Of a DNA stretch of 64,000 bases, positions 49,601-60,200 are shown piece by piece (position 1 is the stretch's first letter; the number at the start of each line of letters is the position of its first letter). The notes under the pieces were generated by a model that saw nothing but the letters and a program-made list of their open reading frames with translations, had not been told where the DNA came from and searched no databases. The stretch comes from Phycisphaerae bacterium. Its GTDB lineage: Bacteria; Planctomycetota; Phycisphaerae; Sedimentisphaerales; Anaerobacaceae. The stretch is taken from positions 39,443 through 103,442 of the forward strand of contig JAUWBI010000001.1 of NCBI GenBank assembly GCA_030601745.1. The letters are read 5' to 3'. The translations under genes and the position numbers were made by a program.

Positions 49601-52600
49601 AATCACAATATTCACAAGGGTAGGAGAAGCATCAACAATATCAATCGCTCCGGAGCGGATACAGCCGCCGTTGAAGCCGGGATCTCCGGGGTCCTGCCCA
49701 TCCAAACCACTTCCGGTAACCCAATGTGTATTTCTCATAGTAAAGCCGGTTAGGACTGTCTCAGGTCCTACGTCAAAGATCGCTATCTGGTAACCCTGCA
49801 AAATAGTGTTAGCCACAACGTTGGGGTCATCCGGATTGGTAGAACTCAGAGTAATGTTCTTGCCCCAGATGACGATGCCTCCGAGATGCAGACTGGCTCC
49901 ATGTGTATAACCAGGATGCCTGTAGGGCCCGGGCGAGATAATAATCTGGTCACCCTCCTCGGCAGCATCAATTGCCCTCTGGATGGTCGGATAGTCTGAC
50001 GGAACCGAGATGACCCTCGGCTTTTCAAACTCGACGGTGACGTCTTTGTCCGAGCTCATGACAACAACATTAGTCAAATCCGTTGAGGCATCGTTGATGG
50101 TTCCGGACCAGCTTGCGATGCGGTAGCCTGCCTCCGGAGTGGCAGTCAGTATTACCGCCGTACCCCGGTAGTAAGTGTAAATACCGGATACATAACTGAG
50201 CGGTTCCGGATCCGTCGGTTCGGCCGTCCCATGGCCGCCCACTACGGTAACAGTCAACTGAACCGTGCGAAAACCTGAAGCGTCCCTGTAGTGGTAACCC
50301 ATATCTACAATGACGCTGTTAGGATCGGGGTTGTTGGGGTCGTAGGTATCAGGGAAGCTGTCGGTTCTGGTGGTATAGGTGTCCAGGCCAAGGTTTGCGG
50401 CAAAGTCACTGCCGGCATCCACACACGGACTATCGCTGCCCTGGCCTGCTGCCGTTTGACCGAGGTAATAGTCACCGAGCGGGCCGGATACAAACAGTGG
50501 GTTCTCGGCAATGTTACCACTGAGCCAGTTGAGGATACGTCCCGGCTCGACATGGATAGCTCCCGGGCTTTGGCCGCCCTGGATATCGCAATATGAAACT
50601 GTAAGCTCGGCCGGCCGCTCGATAATACTGGGGTCACTAATGCTGCCAATCATAATCTGGCTGCCGCTGCTGGCCGTGTTGCCCCAGACAATGCTGTCGG
50701 AAAGAATTGTTTTGCTTTCGTAGGAGCAGCACAATCCACCGCCTCTTCCGTGGTAGGTGGTATCTTCGGGGTCGTACGCCCTATTGCCAGCGATTGTACA
50801 ATTGGAAATTGTTGGTGTTGTGAACCAGTAGGAAACTATCCCGCCACCGTCCAAGACAGCCGAGTTTCCGCGGACCATACAGTTTTTAAGTATTGGCGAG
50901 CTGGTGTCTCCGCCGAAATACACACCGCCGCCGGAGCCGGTGGCCGTGTTATCTTCTATGACGCAATCTTCGATAGTTGCATCAGATGTCCAGCAGAAGA
51001 TTCCACCCCCACCACCGTAGAACTCGCCCTCAAAGGTGTAAATAAGGGGGACAGCAAAAATGATGAGACCATAATCGAGAGGAACGATGCGTTTTTCGGC
51101 TGTATTACCCCTGATTTTGCACCCTCTGATTATCGGTGCACCCTCGTACCAGAACAGACCACCGCCGTGGTCGGCGATATTATTAAAGATGACGCAGTTG
51201 GAAATTACTATATCTGAATCGGGGCCGTACCAGGCCAGAGCGCCTCCATATGCCGCCTCGCTGCCGGCGAAGTAACTGTTGTTGATTCTTATCCTCTCGA
51301 CCTCGTCCCAGCACATTGCGCCGCCGCGGCTGTACAGCCCGGGAGCCAAACTGCCGGCGAAAGTCGAGTTATTGATATCCACAACACAATCGGGCTCGAA
51401 GAACAGTGTACCACCACTGGAGTAGGCGCTGTTACCAGCAGCATTGTTGACGAAGTTACAGTCCGTGATTTTGGAATTGCAGTCAGTCAGATAGTATTCG
51501 GCGCCGCCGTGGCCGTCAGTTCCTACTACGCCATCGCTTATCACCGCGTTGTTGCTTATTGTGCAGTTGGTAATCTCGGCTGTGCAGTTGACATCGTAGT
51601 AATGAGCACCTCCATAGCTCCAGGTATAGCTAAAACCCCAGAAACCATCCGGGCCGTCAGTGTCGCCGCCTTCTCCGCCGGGCCAGATGTACCCCCCAAC
51701 CTCAGTGGAGGCCTTACTATCAATGATTATAGTATCCAGAACGGTAGGTTCGCAGTTTTCACGGTAGAGTATAGCACCTCCCAATGACTCATCGCCGTTC
51801 ACGCTGCCGGCGCCGCCGTAGCCGCCGGGGTCGCCATCGCCGCCGTCACCGCCAATGTTACCCATCCCCTGAGTAGTATTGCAGTCCCTGATTATGCAAT
51901 TCTCTATTATCGGCTTGCAGCCAGACTCGAAGTACATCGCACCGCCGTAGGCCTCACCACCATCGTTGGCATCACCGCCAGGCCAGCCGACTCCACCAGG
52001 GTCGGCGCCGTAAGCGTGCCCGCCTCTGCCGCCACGTCCGCCGAGAGCGGCGGAGCCGATAATTTTACAATACCGAATGGTCGGACTGCTATTAGCGTCG
52101 AAGTATATGGCCCCGCCAAAACCGCTGCCGCCAGGCGTACCATGGCCGCCGGGCCCGGGATTGTCTGCGTCTCGATCCATGCCGGGGAAGCCATCCCAGC
52201 CACGGGCTATACAGTTTTTGATAACGCAATTAGAGATAAGGGGGCTGCTCTCACCGAAGCCCGCTATTGCTCCGCCAAAGCTATCCCAGTAATAGCCCTC
52301 AAAAGGGTCATAGACAAAGACGAAGACGCCCCACCCATTTACAATAGTGAAGCCGTCAATGACGGCGGCATCTTCGCCGCCTCGGAAGATAAAAGCACTC
52401 CCCCATCCTTGACAATCGATAATTGTGTCAGCAACATAGCAGGGGTCATCCGGACGCTCGCTGACGACAGTAATTGACTTACCTCTAAAGTCAAGATTGC
52501 TCTCATAGTAAGTACCGGCAAAGACAATGACCTTGTCGCCGTGGTGGAAGGCCGCATCCATTGCTGTCTGGATGGTTGGATATTGTGGTGTCGGCACGTA

Positions 52601-55600
52601 CAAACTCTGTGGCTCTCGGAACTCGACAGTAACGTACTTATCGGAATACATTGTTACGGTATTGTTGGGGTCCCACGATGTATCATCATCGGTTCCAAAC
52701 CACGCCTTGACCTCGTAACCGGGATTGAGTATTGCCTCCAGGTCTACTACCGTACCGGGGTTCACCAGGCGTGTGTTGGGGTCCCACATCTCGAAGGGGT
52801 CGTAGCCTCCCGACGACGCTTTGAGTCTGCCGCCTTCACTGTTCATCACACTAATGTTTAGCTGATACTGGATTGCCGGTACTCTTGCGTCGTAGTGATA
52901 ACCCATATCAACTCTATTCACGTCATCATTATGGTCGGTACGCGTGGTGAGGGGAAAACCAATAATTGCTGCAAGCGCTGAGGCAGGACCGTTTCCGGTA
53001 TCGACGCACGGACTGTCTACCGACTGTCCCGCCGCGGTCTGGCTAAGATAGTAATTGTAATTCTGCTCGGTGAGACTGGTCGTTACAAAGTTTGGGTCCA
53101 CGGCAATGACAGTGCCGGGCAGCGGCAGATAAAGCAAAGGCCCCATCCCCGGAGGCCCCTGCCCCTCGAAGACGGCATCCGGGCCGCCCTCGATGTCGCT
53201 ATACCAGAGCATAACCGTTGCCATTGGGTTATTTGTCTCGAGGGGGTCACCTATCGCAATTTGTGGGCCGTATGCAGCCCTGTTATCCCACAAAATGCCG
53301 CCCACGATTTCGACGAAGGCATCATAACAGCTTACCCCTCCGCCGCTGCCGTAAAAGTTATAGCTGGGTACTTCGTTGCCTACTATTGTGCAGTTAGCTA
53401 TTCTGGGCATAGCGCCGCCGTTGCAGGACAGGCCCGCCCCATCCGAAAATGCATTATTGTCGGTTATAAGGCAGTTGATGAGCTCCTGCGTACCGCCGGG
53501 CAAATACGGACCCATGAAGCACACTGCACCGCCGAAACCATCGGACAGATTGTCCATCATAACGCAGTTCTTGATTGTTGTCGAGCTGTCGTCGCAGTAG
53601 AGCCCCGCACCCGAGCAGTAACTGCTTCCTGTCGATAAATTACCGCTTATCGTGCCGTTGCTAAAATCTGCCACGCTGTTGACCCAGTACACTCCGCCGC
53701 CGTATACCGCGTTATTATCGCTGATGGCGAAGTCATCGACTGTCACATCCGTCTCAACCAGACACATTCCCCCTCCGTCAAATGTCGCTGTATTACCGCT
53801 GACGGTGGAGTCCTTGACTGTCAGGATTGTATCTTCTAAATATATTCCTCCGCCGTATTGCGCTTGATTAGTGCTGACGATGGAGTTGTTAATTACTACC
53901 GAGGTGCCCACTAACGGCGCCCCGCCGACACCCCCGTAGATGCCGCCACCTCTGTAATAACCAGTGGCGCTATTTCCGCTTGTCTCGCAATTATTAAGCG
54001 TCAGCATGCCGCCGTAGCCGTACCAAATCCCGCCACCGTGCCCAGCGGCTGCAAGATTGCCTACCATACTGCAATCATCAAACGTCAGCGAGGTGCCGGC
54101 ACCGGCCTCGCAATAAACCCCGCCGCCACCGCCGGCGCCAGTTGTGTTCCTGCTGATGTCAGTATCGCTGATAGTGCCTATATATCCGGCCCCTAAATAT
54201 ACCCCACCGCCGTAGGAAATGCCGCCACCGACACCAGCGGAACCGTTTGTTTCACCCCTTCCACCGGCCCCAGCAACAGGGGTAATGGAGCCATTATCGG
54301 TAATGGTACAATTTGAGATAATTGCATTACTACCGGCGGCACAGTAGATTGCGCCGCCGAAGACGTCGTTGAGGGCATTGCCGCCATTGCCGCCGGTTCC
54401 CTGGGGGTTATTGGGGTCGAAACCAGGTTCACCGTCCCCGCCGTCACCGCCATTCGAAATAACGTTACAGTTGCTTATCGTGCAATATTCGATAATTGGA
54501 CTACTGTTGGGGTCACAATGAATCGCGCCGCCATAAGCCGGAGCGTTATCGCCACCGTCACCGCCGGGGATGTCGGGGTCAGGGTCAGGGTTGCCAGGTC
54601 CTCCATCTCCCCCACTGCCGTCAGCGACACAGTCGGTGATGACACATTTGCGAATAGTCGGACTGCTGCCAATGCACCTTATAGCTCCACCAAAGGCATC
54701 TTGACCGTTGGCTCCAGCGCCACCCCCGGGACGAATATGACCGTTGATGATTGTGAAACCGGCTACAACGCTGTCTGTGCCCTCACCATTTTGGAAAATG
54801 AAAGCACGGTGTGACATGGCTGGACTGGGACCGCCTCCGCAGTCAATAATTGTTGTAGCGACTACATCTCGGTCGTATGGTTTTTCGCTTGTTACGGTAA
54901 TTGCCTTGCCGAGGAAGTCCAGGTCACGGTTACCGAAGCCCGCGTAAGTACCGGGATGAACAAGCACCGTATCCCCATAGCTGGCAGCGTCGATAGCTGC
55001 TTGAATCGTAGGGTATAGGGCCGAAGGTACCTCAAGTTTTCGTGGCTCCGGCGCCAGCGTAACCGACACCGTGCTTGACCACGCCGTTTCATTTTGTTTC
55101 GTGTCGCGCGCCTTTACCCTGAAGCTATAGGTGTCGTAGGAAAGGCCTGATACCAGGTATGTTGAGCTATCAGTCCAGTCTCTGGTAAGACTCGGATGCG
55201 TCGTACATTCGAACTTGTACTCCACCGGGCCGTTTTCATCGCTGCTGATTTTCGCTGACATACCTATCATAGTATCTGTAAATTTCCGCGGCTCCATCGA
55301 CCATCGGCTCGGGTCAGGAAACGGAGAGGACGTGTCTGTGGTCAAATCGGTCGTAGCAGACTCTTCGACTGACCAGCCGCCTTCATTCTGGTTCGGGGAG
55401 GTGTCACGATACTTTACTCTGAAGCTATATGTAGTGTTTTCAGCAAGGCCGGTGGCTATGTATCCTGGACTGCTCTGCCAGCCACTGTCGAAATTACTGT
55501 TGGTAACGCATTCGAAATAGTATTCTACGCCCGAGTCATCGGTAGCTTCCACGGATTCCATAGCGATTGTGAACCGCCCTGTTTGTTTAGGTTCCAGGCC

Positions 55601-57142
55601 CGGTTCCCATTCCGCCGGGTCAGGCAGGGGCGGTGCGGTATCTTCGATATTGCCGATGGCACGCTCAAGGTTGATACGCGGCTTGGTTATCGGAACCGTC
55701 GGACGCCTATCAATAACAGGGTCACCATAGGTGACCAAAAGGTCTTTGACCTCCGCAGGTGTAAGGTAACTTCCCGTCCGGGCCAGGGCCGCAGATTGCA
55801 GAACGGCAACAGCCCCCGCTGCATAAGGACACGCCGCCGATGTGCCGCCGAAAGCAGCATAATAATCGCCGGGGTCGTAACCACCGAAACCGACAATGTC
55901 TGTGGTATAGGCATTTTCTGCTGGGGCGAGAATATCCAGGATATCAGCCGTGTCTGAATAGCACGTTACCAAATCCGGGTATGTCTGCCCGCACATCCAG
56001 TGGACAAATGTATCATCAAACACCGCTCCAACGGAAATAATACTCGACATAGCAGCAGGCCAGGATATACCTGTCGTGAATCCATCATTACCTGAAGCGG
56101 CAAGTAGCGTTATACCCGCTGCCACTGCGGTGTTTGCTGCAATCGTCGTGCCCGGAGAAAAAGCATCGGCATTAACCGGGTTACTAAAAGGCAGCCAGGG
56201 TATTCCCCAACTATTGCTGATAGCCACAATCGGATTAGCAGGGTCGTCGTTCTTGTGAGCTACACACCAGTTCCAGGCGGCGATCTCAGAGTCAATCGGC
56301 GACCAACCCATATCGCTGAAAATCTTCACGTCATATATCTTGGCGTTGTGTGCCACTCCGCCGATGTAATCGCCGACTGAACCTAAATCTCCAGCAGCTA
56401 AGCCGGCACAGCAGGTGCCGTGGGCGGAGACAGGCATAGGGTCGGGGTCGTCGTCGCCGAAATCGTAGCCGCCGATGACCTTGGCATTTGGAAAACCACC
56501 GCCGCCAAGCATGGGATGGGTATAGTCAACGCCCGTGTCACAGATGGCCACCGCCGTCCCTTGACCATTGTAGGCCAGCCGAACTGTTATTGCATTTATT
56601 AGAGGTATGCCCTGCGCCAGGAATGGTTCGACATATCTCATAGGTTCGACTGACACAACCGAAGGGTCGTCAAGAAGCATAACGAGGCCATCGAGCGTAG
56701 CCTCACCCGAGAAACCGGCCTGCATTTCAAAACGGTATCGTAAATTAAACTCAGCAGACGGAAGTGAAAACAGAACCGGTTCCTGACGACCGGCTATTTC
56801 CGCTTCCAGCAAGCGGAGCGATTGCGCTGAATTCCAGTCGGTTCTTGCTTTCATCTGGACCGGGTCGACCAGATTGACGATTACTTTTACGTGTGTCTCG
56901 CCGGCATCAAATTGGTCGACAATCATTTGGGCGTCTATCAGTTTGCTGGAACTGAGAAGAAAATCAAAGTCTCCTGCACCGGCCGAACTTACCAGCACAA
57001 ACAGTGCAGACACACACACCAGAAACCGCAGCAGGATGCGAAGGTTCCCGACGTCTGTCCCCACTCTTGTCTTCGGCAAGAAGACGTGGGGGCTCGGAAT
57101 TCGTCGCTTCACCTCGTTAGAAGTTTTCCCTTTTTGCATCAT
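46661..57142 (-). CDS. Giant secreted S8 protease/parallel beta-helix/dockerin/Fn3-like protein (3493 aa)
   Basis: AICDTGVDYTHPMLGGGG, AHGTCCAGLAAGD, GGTSAACPYAAGAVAVL; three beta-helix blocks each opening with VP..YPTIQxAxDAA; DFDFNYMVNISDLALFLLSWL dockerin; Fn3-like tail. Confidence 0.9.
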   Translation of the reverse strand: MMQKGKTSNEVKRRIPSPHVFLPKTRVGTDVGNLRILLRFLVCVSALFVLVSSAGAGDFDFLLSSSKLIDAQMIVDQFDAGETHVKVIVNLVDPVQMKARTDWNSAQSLRLLEAEIAGRQEPVLFSLPSAEFNLRYRFEMQAGFSGEATLDGLVMLLDDPSVVSVEPMRYVEPFLAQGIPLINAITVRLAYNGQGTAVAICDTGVDYTHPMLGGGGFPNAKVIGGYDFGDDDPDPMPVSAHGTCCAGLAAGDLGSVGDYIGGVAHNAKIYDVKIFSDMGWSPIDSEIAAWNWCVAHKNDDPANPIVAISNSWGIPWLPFSNPVNADAFSPGTTIAANTAVAAGITLLAASGNDGFTTGISWPAAMSSIISVGAVFDDTFVHWMCGQTYPDLVTCYSDTADILDILAPAENAYTTDIVGFGGYDPGDYYAAFGGTSAACPYAAGAVAVLQSAALARTGSYLTPAEVKDLLVTYGDPVIDRRPTVPITKPRINLERAIGNIEDTAPPLPDPAEWEPGLEPKQTGRFTIAMESVEATDDSGVEYYFECVTNSNFDSGWQSSPGYIATGLAENTTYSFRVKYRDTSPNQNEGGWSVEESATTDLTTDTSSPFPDPSRWSMEPRKFTDTMIGMSAKISSDENGPVEYKFECTTHPSLTRDWTDSSTYLVSGLSYDTYSFRVKARDTKQNETAWSSTVSVTLAPEPRKLEVPSALYPTIQAAIDAASYGDTVLVHPGTYAGFGNRDLDFLGKAITVTSEKPYDRDVVATTIIDCGGGPSPAMSHRAFIFQNGEGTDSVVAGFTIINGHIRPGGGAGANGQDAFGGAIRCIGSSPTIRKCVITDCVADGSGGDGGPGNPDPDPDIPGGDGGDNAPAYGGAIHCDPNSSPIIEYCTISNCNVISNGGDGGDGEPGFDPNNPQGTGGNGGNALNDVFGGAIYCAAGSNAIISNCTITDNGSITPVAGAGGRGETNGSAGVGGGISYGGGVYLGAGYIGTISDTDISRNTTGAGGGGGVYCEAGAGTSLTFDDCSMVGNLAAAGHGGGIWYGYGGMLTLNNCETSGNSATGYYRGGGIYGGVGGAPLVGTSVVINNSIVSTNQAQYGGGIYLEDTILTVKDSTVSGNTATFDGGGMCLVETDVTVDDFAISDNNAVYGGGVYWVNSVADFSNGTISGNLSTGSSYCSGAGLYCDDSSTTIKNCVMMDNLSDGFGGAVCFMGPYLPGGTQELINCLITDNNAFSDGAGLSCNGGAMPRIANCTIVGNEVPSYNFYGSGGGVSCYDAFVEIVGGILWDNRAAYGPQIAIGDPLETNNPMATVMLWYSDIEGGPDAVFEGQGPPGMGPLLYLPLPGTVIAVDPNFVTTSLTEQNYNYYLSQTAAGQSVDSPCVDTGNGPASALAAIIGFPLTTRTDHNDDVNRVDMGYHYDARVPAIQYQLNISVMNSEGGRLKASSGGYDPFEMWDPNTRLVNPGTVVDLEAILNPGYEVKAWFGTDDDTSWDPNNTVTMYSDKYVTVEFREPQSLYVPTPQYPTIQTAMDAAFHHGDKVIVFAGTYYESNLDFRGKSITVVSERPDDPCYVADTIIDCQGWGSAFIFRGGEDAAVIDGFTIVNGWGVFVFVYDPFEGYYWDSFGGAIAGFGESSPLISNCVIKNCIARGWDGFPGMDRDADNPGPGGHGTPGGSGFGGAIYFDANSSPTIRYCKIIGSAALGGRGGRGGHAYGADPGGVGWPGGDANDGGEAYGGAMYFESGCKPIIENCIIRDCNTTQGMGNIGGDGGDGDPGGYGGAGSVNGDESLGGAILYRENCEPTVLDTIIIDSKASTEVGGYIWPGGEGGDTDGPDGFWGFSYTWSYGGAHYYDVNCTAEITNCTISNNAVISDGVVGTDGHGGAEYYLTDCNSKITDCNFVNNAAGNSAYSSGGTLFFEPDCVVDINNSTFAGSLAPGLYSRGGAMCWDEVERIRINNSYFAGSEAAYGGALAWYGPDSDIVISNCVIFNNIADHGGGLFWYEGAPIIRGCKIRGNTAEKRIVPLDYGLIIFAVPLIYTFEGEFYGGGGGIFCWTSDATIEDCVIEDNTATGSGGGVYFGGDTSSPILKNCMVRGNSAVLDGGGIVSYWFTTPTISNCTIAGNRAYDPEDTTYHGRGGGLCCSYESKTILSDSIVWGNTASSGSQIMIGSISDPSIIERPAELTVSYCDIQGGQSPGAIHVEPGRILNWLSGNIAENPLFVSGPLGDYYLGQTAAGQGSDSPCVDAGSDFAANLGLDTYTTRTDSFPDTYDPNNPDPNSVIVDMGYHYRDASGFRTVQLTVTVVGGHGTAEPTDPEPLSYVSGIYTYYRGTAVILTATPEAGYRIASWSGTINDASTDLTNVVVMSSDKDVTVEFEKPRVISVPSDYPTIQRAIDAAEEGDQIIISPGPYRHPGYTHGASLHLGGIVIWGKNITLSSTNPDDPNVVANTILQGYQIAIFDVGPETVLTGFTMRNTHWVTGSGLDGQDPGDPGFNGGCIRSGAIDIVDASPTLVNIVIDDISIQAGNGGDGANGNGANVNGGNGGWGGSAYGGAIYIENGNPTLKGVQIINCAAYGGDGGDGGNGNDNPPGYGGRGGSWTFKDDDEAWWEAIGLGWWYPRDRYGYPRYFFLIDDEGNIIGTSTFGTYDDYWLFTAMGAALYVDATSEPTFIDCTFADNRTESGYCGVGGDSPINFPWPDYHHRLESFGTGIYCEVGSAPTFIDCNFSDNVADSDVPTANHSPYMTYGGGLACGTLTPKVNPGSAHSAKLINCTFTDNAATIGGGVFWVDTAPTIEDCNFNDNYAYQGGAMFCGDDSTPIIIGSTFTQNDTGYVDIGDPNLYYDVDFSSPDITLQVGPPIEDVLGFGGGMFCSSSGTRIIDCRFNSNTTTCSGGGIYTTGSESMLVKNCLITENIANRDGGGISANWNSEPNIINCTITENIVTGEGFAAGGYGGGVYCSYESYAFITNSIIWGNYALNGSDLAISTGFEHDPRPATVKVVYSDIKGGEPAVFVDTGCILYWDIDPSAPNFPTNLSGTSDAVPLFVSDYLGDNRYYLSQPYVVPPDPNQTELSPCVDAGSTDAYSLAMYRHTTRTDRILDAGIVDIGYHYLLITDLVGDFDFNYMVNISDLALFLLSWLEEDCSPPDWCHGADFNRDGIVNFVDYGTFVENYGLSDTTPPEPDPMTWAVAPNSIGPTSIYMAATTAYDNATGPYVEYYFQRTNAAGNPDGSFRDWSPDPTYTDTGLVRGNEYGYRVKACDTSANRNETEWSIIGYVVAGEDVTPPLTDPNAPNPYQSTWAMPPTPSSGTSILMVATTATDESGVEYYFEFTTGDGNDGHDSGWQSSPIYEDTGLDPFTTYTYRVRTRDKWDPPNQNYGFWSVEAFATTPEGEPPLPNPAQWLIPPAWQVDPNTFQLWHYMEAEPADDAATGGNNPCEYYFECALGSGLDSGWQLSNIYTYYHTSSCYYVVRYRDAAGAPFGGNVGQDSVAAYTGPRPW
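57059..57092. repeat. Dispersed palindrome family 2, copy 2 (N-terminal codons of giant ORF)
   Basis: CCCCAC-TCTT-GTCTTC-GGCAA-GAAGAC-GTGGGG, encodes PSPHVFLPKTRVG. Confidence 0.8.
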
Positions 57143-57236
57143 ATTATTATCCGCTTTTCCATCGACCTTCTAACCCCACTTACTTCTAATAGGGTTCATT
57201 TCTGTCCCTTCATATCTCGAGCATCGAGCATCGAGT

Positions 57237-60200
57237 TTAGAATCCGCTCTCCATTGCAGCAATTGCCTTGGCTTCGGCCTCCTCCTGCAAAATGATAGTC
57301 GGTTTAACTAATATCAGCAATATCTTATGGTCCTTGACTATGCTGCGGTTCCTGAACAGCCTTCCAATCAACGGCAGCTTGCTTAATCCCGGCACTCCTG
57401 CCTCTATTTCAACTTCTGCGGTCATTTTCTGGCCGCCCAACAGTAATGTCGCACCATCCGGCACGCTCACACGCGTCATAAGCTGTGAGCTCTCTGTCTC
57501 AGGAAGCTCTACCACGTACGACGAAACAGCCGTCTGCCCCTCTTCATTTATTATAGGCGTCTCGATTGTAGTTTTTCTTATTCCAAGGAATTCCTGCAGG
57601 TTAGTAGTAATGTTGAGCAATACGTTTTTCTTGTCCGGACTGATAGTTGGGGTAATACTCAGAACAGTACCAGTCGGTATGTATATCTCTCTTGGGATTG
57701 AACCACCACCCGTACCAATCCCGCCGCCCCAGGTGCCGCCGACAAAGGCCCCCCCTGGTTGAATAGGCGGCAGCGCCATCGGAATAGTTCTTTGGATATT
57801 GAACGTTGCCGACTCTCCAGTCAAAACTGTAAGTTTCGGAGCAGTCAGCGTCGTTGAATCTCTGTGGGCCTGAACCGCTCTGAGAAGGAAGATGACCTGC
57901 AGGTCATCAAGGTATTGGCCATAACCTCCACTAATCGCAACAGCCGCTCCAGTACCACCCAGACTCATCGCAACGCCTGTCGGTTGTGTTTCAACAGTAT
58001 CTAAAGACCCTTGTTGGATATCAACCAAGCCCCACTTGCCGCCAAGGTTGACAATAAAATCTATATCCAGGCCGATTTCTTCAAGGAAACTCTCAGTCAC
58101 CACCAGGAATCTGGTCTCGATGGAAACCTGATGTCCGAGCGCCTTGCCCATCTCCTTGAGCAGTTTTTCTATCTCATTATGAATCTCAGGCGTCTGCAGG
58201 ACTGCGAGCTTCTTAGGCTGTTGACGTGGATAAGGTGTTATGGTGCCCTCGCCGCCGGCTTCCCACCAGCTATCCGGCTCAATGCTCTCCTGAATAAGCT
58301 CTATCAGACTCTCCACTCGAAAATAGCCCTGTATGCCGCCGCCGCCATACATCCCGCCGCCATACATACCGCCGCCCATACCGCCGCCATACATACCGCC
58401 GCCGTAGCCGCCCATGCCGCCGCCATAGCCGCCCATGCCGCCGCCGTAACCGCCACCGCCATAGCCGCCACCGCCGTAACCGCCACCGCCATAGCCGCCG
58501 CCGCCATAGCCGCCCATGCCGCCGCCGTAGCCGCCCATGCCGCCGCCGTAGCCGCCGTAACCGCCGCCACCGTAGCCACCGCCGCCGTAGCCACCGCCGC
58601 CGTAGCCGCCCATGCCGCCGCCATAGCCGCCCATGCCGCCGCCACCGTAGCCGCCGCCACCGCCGCCACCGTAGCCACCACCGTAGCCGCCCATACCCAT
58701 ACCCATACCCATACCCATCATTCCGCCGCCACCCATATAAGTGGCCGGCTGGCCAATTAGATACGTAATGTCATAAACACGCGTTACCATCCTGCTCGGA
58801 AGCGACCCTAACGTTGCTATGGTGATTACTCCACCCTCAACAGCGTAACCCAGCTCTACAAATCCGCCCGAAACCGCTCTTAACAAACTCTCCAATGCCG
58901 TGCCCAGCCGAACTGACGGTAGCCCATCCATATTTATTGGCGTGCTTTGTTCGATACTCGCGGTGTCATACAAATCACGCCACATCGGGCTTATCTGCAA
59001 TGCCGGCTTAACAGCATTCTTTAATTCCTCTATCGCTTCGCTAAGAGCCATTTCCGGCGTCAGTTGTGAAAGGTCAACAATTTCCTCTAATTGTTTATAC
59101 ACGGCCACGTCAGCCGGGTCCAGACCGATCGGCTCGTCAACTTTGCGGAAGGGGCTGGCGATAATATCCCGCCAATTCTTGGCATAGGTAAGCTCATCAG
59201 GATATGCAATGCTGGCCTCATCAGTTTTTCGCAAAGTATCAACTCTTGCCTTGTCCCTCTCCTTCCGCAGCTCCAGTTGTTTGCGGATGCTAACCATATC
59301 CTCCAGAGTGTCCTTGAGTATCAGCGCCTCGTCGTGTAGCGGGTCTAACGCAAGCAAACCTTCCAATTGACCAAGAGCTTCCTCATAACGCTGTCGTTTC
59401 TGAAAAGCCGTCGCGTTGGCCATCAGCTCCTCTATTCTCCTGGCCCTGTCGGCCTCTATTTTAATCCGGTATTCTTGTTGGGCTTCTATCGCTGCTTTGC
59501 GCTTCTCTTCTGCCAACCGCTCGGCCTTCTTGTTCTCTTCCGCGACTATTGTCTCGGTCAGTTGTTTTAACTTACTGCTGTATTGCTCGAAAAGCTCGTC
59601 TCCAAGGTCCAGCTCGTTTTCGTTCACGACCCGTTCAGCCCTCTCAACCGCTTTTTTTGCCTTGTCGAATTCACCCTCACTAAGAAAACCTAGCGCCTTA
59701 TCGTTAGCATCCTCAACAACTGTTTTGGTGTAGCTTCGTCGGATTTTTCTTTTGCGATTAACCTCTTCGATAAAGCTGCCTTTTTCTGTTACCGACTCAA
59801 CGACCTTTGGCTCAACAACCTTTGGCTCAGGAACCTTTAGTACAACAACCTTTGGCTCAGGAACCTTCACCTCAACAACATTCGGCTCAGCAACGGTGAC
59901 AACCACAGAATTCTGGTCTTGAACCGAAGGCTTGTCTTTCTGGGCTAAAAGGTCATTTACTTTCACCCTTACAGCTAATAACTTCAGGTAATCTTCTGCT
60001 GGTTTTCCCCCTGCCGGTGCTACAGATAAGCCGCTGTTCGCAACTTTAATAAAGCCATCACGCGCCTTTTCGAGCTCACCGGCGCGGTAAAATGCTACGC
60101 TGCGCTTATAAAGCTCGGTAATTTGTTTCTTCTGCTCAGCCAACTGAGCGTCTATTTTCTTAAGCCCTTCTACGATTTTTCCCCGCTCCTCTTTGGTCAA

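Noticed and set aside
51907-52203. Numerous 60-250 aa ORFs antisense to the 3493-aa gene
   Set aside because: GC-rich frame artefacts; none has convincing domain motifs or RBS.
58333-58741. Possible CRISPR-like array from regularly spaced GCCGCC units
   Set aside because: Units are 3-15 bp codon repeats without unique spacers; no cas genes anywhere in the window.
58011-58760. ORF on + strand with long Ala/His/Thr repeats (249 aa)
   Set aside because: Antisense shadow of the Gly-rich minisatellite in the secretin gene; secretin is clearly the real CDS.
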